Shown here in pieces: positions 59,417-64,000 of a DNA stretch of 64,000 nucleotides; position 1 is the first letter of the stretch, and each line of letters starts with the position of its first letter. Made by a program: the position numbers and the translations under genes. The stretch comes from Nitrospira defluvii (GTDB taxonomy: Bacteria > Nitrospirota > Nitrospiria > Nitrospirales > Nitrospiraceae). The DNA lies in contig NZ_CAJNBJ010000005.1 in assembly GCF_905220995.1 (NCBI RefSeq), positions 17,820-81,819 of the forward strand, read 5' to 3'. The notes under the pieces are model-generated. The model ran no database searches. It had not been told where the DNA came from and worked only from the letters and a program-made list of their open reading frames with translations.

Positions 59417-59842
59417 TCATACAATGGGCTGTGGCGGGCACAGGACCAGCCGCAGTTGTTCAACTAGGACAGTCTCCAACACCGCCAGGGTCAGACCGCG
59501 ATAGGGCAGAGTGCGATCGCAGTTATAGTCGAGGTAGAGCCCCCCTCGGACGCTCGACATCACCTCGGAGGTAGACGGCGAGGGATAAATCCAGAGGATC
59601 GTATGTGGGTGATCGATATGGAGGCCCACGTAGGGGGTCCCCTCGTCCATCGACATGAGCAGATGAGTGGTGAGTCCCTCCAGGCAGAGAAGGTTGACTA
59701 CCTCTCTCAGGACCACGACGACGACTTCGCTCACCAGCACCTGGAAGCGCCGGCCAGGCCCGCCTTCACACGGTAACATGCCCAGATTCTGATGGTTGCG
59801 GATTGTCACCCGTAAATCGATCATGACCGTGCTGTCGCTCAT
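59417..59842 (-). CDS. Unknown 141-residue protein
   Basis: AAGGGGTG precedes ATG 59842. The sequence alternates strands and short helices (TVMIDLRVTIRNHQN, RFQVLVSEVVVVVLREVV, THLLMSMDEG, GGLYLDYNCDR, LAVLETVLVEQLRLVL), suggesting one alpha/beta domain. No family is recognised. Its neighbour at 59940 has the same length and also ends in a helix, so they may be partners. Both lie between the zinc-ribbon gene and hsdR. Confidence 0.6.
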   Translation of the reverse strand: MSDSTVMIDLRVTIRNHQNLGMLPCEGGPGRRFQVLVSEVVVVVLREVVNLLCLEGLTTHLLMSMDEGTPYVGLHIDHPHTILWIYPSPSTSEVMSSVRGGLYLDYNCDRTLPYRGLTLAVLETVLVEQLRLVLCPPQPIV

Positions 59843-59939
59843 GACACCCCTTCACTCTTGAATGTGTGTGCAGCCGGGATGGTTATTCAGACGATGGTGG
59901 CGCGCCCGTAATGACGATGGCCACGCCACCACCGTTCCA

Positions 59940-60365
59940 TTACTGATTCACCACGTGGGCCCGGCGAGGGCCGAGGAGCCGGAGGAGTGCCTCCTCCACC
60001 AGCCGGCGCAACGGTTCCGGTTTCGCCCGCTTGTACAAGATGCGGCTTTCATAGCCCTGCTCCTTTCCCGAGAAGCGTCGAGCTAAGAAACAGATTGTCA
60101 TGCCATCTTCTGCGGGTGAAAAAAAGAGCCCCACATCTTGGACATACAAAGTGAGGCAGCGGGTTTCTTCGTCCAACGTGGTGATAGACACCTCCAGCCC
60201 AGCAGCCTCCAGGGCATCCTGGGCTTCGCATAGCACGGGGAGAATGTCATTGGTGGCTACTTCCTGAAACCGCGCCCAGCTCACTTCGGATGGCAAGAGC
60301 AGATCGTTGGCCTTCCATTCCGAAATCTTGGAACGTAGGTAGCTGAATGTTGTGGTGGATTGCAT
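59940..60365 (-). CDS. Unknown 141-residue protein
   Basis: GAGGAGG precedes ATG 60365. The protein starts with a helical part (TFSYLRSKISEWKAND, WARFQEVATNDILPVLCEAQ), then strands (LEVSITTLDEETRCLTLYVQ, DVGLFFSPAEDGMTICFLAR) and a final helix. No family is recognised. It is 97 bases from the previous unknown gene, same strand and same length. Confidence 0.6.
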   Translation of the reverse strand: MQSTTTFSYLRSKISEWKANDLLLPSEVSWARFQEVATNDILPVLCEAQDALEAAGLEVSITTLDEETRCLTLYVQDVGLFFSPAEDGMTICFLARRFSGKEQGYESRILYKRAKPEPLRRLVEEALLRLLGPRRAHVVNQ

Positions 60366-60781
60366 GGGGAACCTCCTCTGGGGGTAGAGCCGTTCTGTGG
60401 TTGGGAACAGTGCGGCAGAAAAATCTTTTCGCCCAACCTATTCAGAAGCTCGTCTCTGGCTGGCTCGCTTCTTCTGGTGGGTGGAGAGAGGTAGCGGCAG
60501 GGTGTGAAATGGTGAAGCTCTGGTGTACCAATCAGATGGCGGAAATTATGAGGTGAAGGGGAGACCGCCCGACCGATGAGGTCATGATAGGCAGACGGAT
60601 GTGAAGATTCTTCGATGGCTGCTGGAGCCGCAGAAAATCGGTAAGGTGAGGCTGGCCCGGGCGGCGTGAGGGCACTAAGGAAGGGGGGGCGTCGGACGAA
60701 AGCGAGAGAGGCGTGTGATTGTCTCTGACGAGCTAATGGGACGATGTCAGCGGGGAGTGGAGTGGCAATGCTCAGGTGAGG
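60366..60781. other. Intergenic, nothing recognised
   Basis: About 415 bases between the unknown gene and the end of hsdR. No clear terminator or gene is seen. Confidence 0.4.
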
Positions 60782-63700
60782 TTAGCCAGCGGTTGGATAG
60801 ATGCTCGCTCCTCGGTCTCCGTAGGATTCATAGAAATGTTCGAAGACCGCTGAACACTTCTCTTTATAAAGATCCGGCGTGTAGCTGCGAGGCAAGCCTT
60901 GATCCAATAGCTCCTCGATGGCCAGCTTGACCTGTGAGCGGGCTGTCGCCTTCTGCCGCCACTCCAGCACCAACAGCTGTTTCAGCTTTCCCAGTAGTTC
61001 CTTGGCGACCTTCTTCACTTCGGCACGTTCCTCGGGAGCCAGTTCAGGAGCCGGGCGGGTCAGAATATCGAACACCACGAGTTCTTCTTCAGACAGACGC
61101 TCTCTGACATGCCGTTCCTGTTCGTCGTTCAAACTACGGCTAAGCGCCAAGAGCTCCTTGAAGAGGTCGTCAATATTCCGGCTGCCCGCGTTGTAGGATT
61201 CAATCAGTTCTTCGAACTTGGTGAGATAGTCGGCTCTAGTCCGATTCAGGCGAACGAGCTTGTCCAGTTGAGCGCGGATCGCCGCCTTCAGTTGTTCCAG
61301 ATCGATATTCTTGGTCCTGGACTTCCCGAATCGCTTGGCCAACGCCTCGAAGTCGATCTTCGTGAGATCGATGATCCCATGGCCGGTCTTGTCCTGAGGG
61401 ATGTGAAATCCATCCGCTGCCACGGACGCATCCAGAATCTTATTGAGGTCGGCCATCACGGCTGAAATATCTGCCGGTCCTACGCCCGTTCGTTCACGAA
61501 TGCTTTCGGCAATAGTCGCCAGGCAGGCGGCGCGGGACGTGAACTCCAGCACCGATGGATCGGGCTTCACCGCTTGAAAGAGCGTTCGGACCCAACCCTC
61601 CTGCCCGAGAAAGTCTTTGCGGAGAGGGTCGGGAGAGATCAAGCGTTCGACCGCTTCACCGATCTTCGTCAGTCGGTCAAGGCTCCCTGCAGGAGTCTGT
61701 TCTATCTCTCCTAGATTGACGCCATGCGCCAGGCAGAAGGCTTCGGTCTCCGTGATCGCCTGGCGCAGGCTTTCCACGAGCTTCTGCTTGTCCCGGATGG
61801 GCTGCTCCCCACCACGGCCTTTGGCATAGATCGCCAGCGCTTTCTCCAACGAAGCAAAGACGTTCGCGTAATCCACAATGAGGCCGCTGTGCTTGCCGGG
61901 GAACACACGATTGGCTCTGGCAATCGTCTGCATCAAAGTGTGGTTCCGCATCGGCTTGTCGAGGTAGACCGTTGAACAACTCGGGGCATCAAAGCCGGTC
62001 AACCACATGGCACAGACGAAGACGAGGCGCAGGGGATCGTTCGAGTCTTTGAACTTCTCATCCAGCGACTCATCATTCATCCGTTTCCGGTGAGGCGCGA
62101 TATCGAGTTCGAGCTTCTTCATCCGCTCAATCTCATTCTGTTCTGTCGAGACAATCACCGCCATATCCGTTGTGCGAATCACATCCAACCGTGCCTTAAG
62201 TTCCCGGATGCGATCAGGATAGGCGGTCTTCGCTCCGTAGGTAGTGAGCCTGGCCAACTCCTGCTCGACACGTTTCTCTTCGGCCTTCCAGTACGTTCGG
62301 ACCTTGTCGTGCATCCGTAGGGCTGTCGCCTTATCGATGGAAATGACCATGGCTTTGCCCTGGAAGCCACGCCCGAGGAAGTGTTGGACGATATCTTTGG
62401 CGATGCTTTCGAGTCGTTCATCCCGGGTGAGTAGTTGATATTGGCGGCCTAACTCACGCTCCAGCCGCTTTTCCTGTTCGTCATCCAGGCCGGCCGCTTC
62501 GATCAGATTGTAGATATCGTCATTGAGGTTGGGATTCTCCAAGCGGAGTTCCGGCGTCCGGTTTTCATAGAACAGCGGGACCGTCGCCCCATCTTCAACC
62601 GACTGCTGGAAGTCATAGATGGAGACATAGTCCCCGAACACCTCGCGGGTCCGTTCCTCTCCGGCGATCAGTGGCGTGCCGGTGAAGGCCAGGAAGAGGG
62701 CCTTCGGTAAGGCCGCACGCATGTTCAGGGCCAAGGTATCGTATTGGCTACGATGCGCCTCATCCGTCAGCACGATCACATCGGACCGGTCACACAAAAG
62801 TTCTGGAGTCTGGAACTTGTGGATGAGCGTGAAGACGTAGCGGTGGTTCTCGCCGAGCAGTTGCCGCAGCTGCGTGCCACTCTGCGCATGGCACAGCTCG
62901 CTTTCCGTCTCGCTGACCGCCCCGCAAGCTTTGAACGTCTTCGCGATCTGCACGTCCAATTCCACACGGTCTGTCACCACCACAAAAGTCCAGTTGCCGG
63001 GAACCTTACGGAGGATCTTCTGAGCGAAGAACACCATCGCGAAACTCTTGCCCGATCCCTGCGTCTGCCAGAACACCCCGCCGCGCCCGTGGCCCTGCTT
63101 CCGGGCAACCAAAGTAGCGGCAATGGCATTATTCACGCCGAGGAACTGGTGATTTTGTCCGAGGACTTTTACGAGACCGGTCTTATGCTCAGAGAAGAGG
63201 GTGAAGTTTTCCAATAGATCGAGCAGTCTAGATGGTTCGCACGTGCCTCGTAACATCACTTCAAGCGACACGCGGCGAGGTTCGTCCTCGCGCTCGATCC
63301 GTTTCCATTCAAAGAACCGCTCCCAGTCGGCGGTCAGCGAGCCCACACGGCTTTCCGTCCCATTGGAGGCAATCGTCAGCCCGTTGAACCAGAAGAGTTG
63401 AGGAATGTCGGACTTGTAGCAGGTGAGGTTATCGTCAAAGGCTTGTTGCGCCGGCACACCGGGCTTCTTCAGCTCAATCACGATGATGGGGAGGCCATTC
63501 ACGAACCCGACGAGATCAGGCCGACGGGTGTACAGCGGTCCCGTCATACTGAACTGGCTTACCAAAAGGAAGTCATTGGCAGCAGGATTCTCCCAATCAA
63601 TGACTCGGACTCGCTCCGTCTTCTGTCCGCCACCCTTGGGATCGGGAACGGAAACTGGAATTCCTTCTTTCAGAAAGCCAAACACCTCGCGATTCGCCGC

Positions 63701-63967
63701 CGCAAGGCTCATCACCGTGCGGTCGCGAGTTAATTGATCGATGGCCCCTGCAATGGCTTCCGGTGGGAGAGAATAGTTCAGACGCTCAAGAGCGGCACGA
63801 AGACGCGGAACCAACACCGCCTCGCCCTTGGTCTCGCGGCCAAGTGTGCTACCGACACCGAAGATTTCTTCCAAAGCGGATACCGTCTGCCAGCCCATCT
63901 CAGCGAAGAGTTGGATGGCAGGCTGTTCGACAAGGGAATCTTCGGAGTAGGAACCAAAGGCCCTCAT
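60782..63967 (-). CDS. hsdR: HsdR, type I restriction endonuclease motor subunit
   Basis: The 1061-residue protein has the HsdR order: nuclease domain with Asp151 and the Glu165-Leu-Lys167 pair (PD-(D/E)xK), Walker A in QTQGSGKS near 301-308, DEAH at 402-405 (VLTDEAHRSQYD), later helicase motifs including CAMWLTGFDAPSCSTVYLDKPM and MQTIARANRVFPGK, and a helical C-terminal part. It cuts and translocates unmodified DNA when joined with HsdM and HsdS. These are not in the window and would be expected to the right, upstream on the same strand. Confidence 0.95.
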   Translation of the reverse strand: MRAFGSYSEDSLVEQPAIQLFAEMGWQTVSALEEIFGVGSTLGRETKGEAVLVPRLRAALERLNYSLPPEAIAGAIDQLTRDRTVMSLAAANREVFGFLKEGIPVSVPDPKGGGQKTERVRVIDWENPAANDFLLVSQFSMTGPLYTRRPDLVGFVNGLPIIVIELKKPGVPAQQAFDDNLTCYKSDIPQLFWFNGLTIASNGTESRVGSLTADWERFFEWKRIEREDEPRRVSLEVMLRGTCEPSRLLDLLENFTLFSEHKTGLVKVLGQNHQFLGVNNAIAATLVARKQGHGRGGVFWQTQGSGKSFAMVFFAQKILRKVPGNWTFVVVTDRVELDVQIAKTFKACGAVSETESELCHAQSGTQLRQLLGENHRYVFTLIHKFQTPELLCDRSDVIVLTDEAHRSQYDTLALNMRAALPKALFLAFTGTPLIAGEERTREVFGDYVSIYDFQQSVEDGATVPLFYENRTPELRLENPNLNDDIYNLIEAAGLDDEQEKRLERELGRQYQLLTRDERLESIAKDIVQHFLGRGFQGKAMVISIDKATALRMHDKVRTYWKAEEKRVEQELARLTTYGAKTAYPDRIRELKARLDVIRTTDMAVIVSTEQNEIERMKKLELDIAPHRKRMNDESLDEKFKDSNDPLRLVFVCAMWLTGFDAPSCSTVYLDKPMRNHTLMQTIARANRVFPGKHSGLIVDYANVFASLEKALAIYAKGRGGEQPIRDKQKLVESLRQAITETEAFCLAHGVNLGEIEQTPAGSLDRLTKIGEAVERLISPDPLRKDFLGQEGWVRTLFQAVKPDPSVLEFTSRAACLATIAESIRERTGVGPADISAVMADLNKILDASVAADGFHIPQDKTGHGIIDLTKIDFEALAKRFGKSRTKNIDLEQLKAAIRAQLDKLVRLNRTRADYLTKFEELIESYNAGSRNIDDLFKELLALSRSLNDEQERHVRERLSEEELVVFDILTRPAPELAPEERAEVKKVAKELLGKLKQLLVLEWRQKATARSQVKLAIEELLDQGLPRSYTPDLYKEKCSAVFEHFYESYGDRGASIYPTAG

Positions 63968-64000
63968 TGCGCAATGTATGACCTTCCCCCCGAAAACTAG

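Overview
The window looks like a chromosomal segment of a Nitrospira-like bacterium (phylum Nitrospirota). This is inferred, not proven by a marker gene. It rests on the moderately high GC content, the run of tandem universal stress proteins, cupredoxins, NrfHA and P-type ATPases typical of that lineage, and small Nitrospira-style proteins (DUF2934, DUF2892, short zinc ribbons). Many gene pairs overlap by ATGA.

Left part (1-16 kb): the end of hypC, then hypD and hypE ([NiFe]-hydrogenase cofactor maturation), a secreted cupredoxin, an MgtC/DUF4010 membrane protein, a truncated acetate kinase, an NhaR-type LysR regulator on the minus strand, a sugar-phosphate nucleotidyltransferase, a transhydrogenase relic, the pentaheme nitrite reductase pair nrfH-nrfA, a frameshifted acetate kinase overlapping a phosphoketolase, and a YihY membrane protein. 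Together these suggest a low-oxygen or fermentative module: hydrogenase assembly, nitrite ammonification, and phosphoketolase to acetyl-phosphate to acetate.

Middle part (16-36 kb): PEP synthase, tandem UspA proteins, a CPA1 K+/Na+:H+ antiporter, two P2-type cation ATPases, a site-2-type protease with CBS domains, further cupredoxins, a DUF2459 lipoprotein, an RRM-like protein and small zinc-ribbon proteins. This reads as a stress, ion-homeostasis and envelope block.

Right-middle part (36-52 kb): cytochrome c, an NfeD/FloA membrane-microdomain operon that continues into a lipoprotein and a lipobox-bearing prohibitin-like SPFH protein, then a heavy-metal RND efflux pair. After these come a relic and an intact acyl-CoA ligase, a fused ACP / acyl-AMP ligase / acyltransferase, and an M28 peptidase whose upstream signal-peptide-like segment ends in a TAG.

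Right end (52-64 kb): an integrated accessory region, almost all on the minus strand. It holds two full tyrosine recombinases, each with a small excisionase-like HTH protein, and a third recombinase-like protein without a visible Tyr. It also holds an IS1595-type zinc-ribbon protein with no DDE domain, two unknown 141-aa proteins, palindromic repeats and a type I restriction HsdR subunit. hsdM and hsdS are not in view.

Several short or relic genes carry single-base frameshifts while nearby genes of 1 kb or more are open. Either small genes are decaying or the assembly has residual indels; reads would decide.
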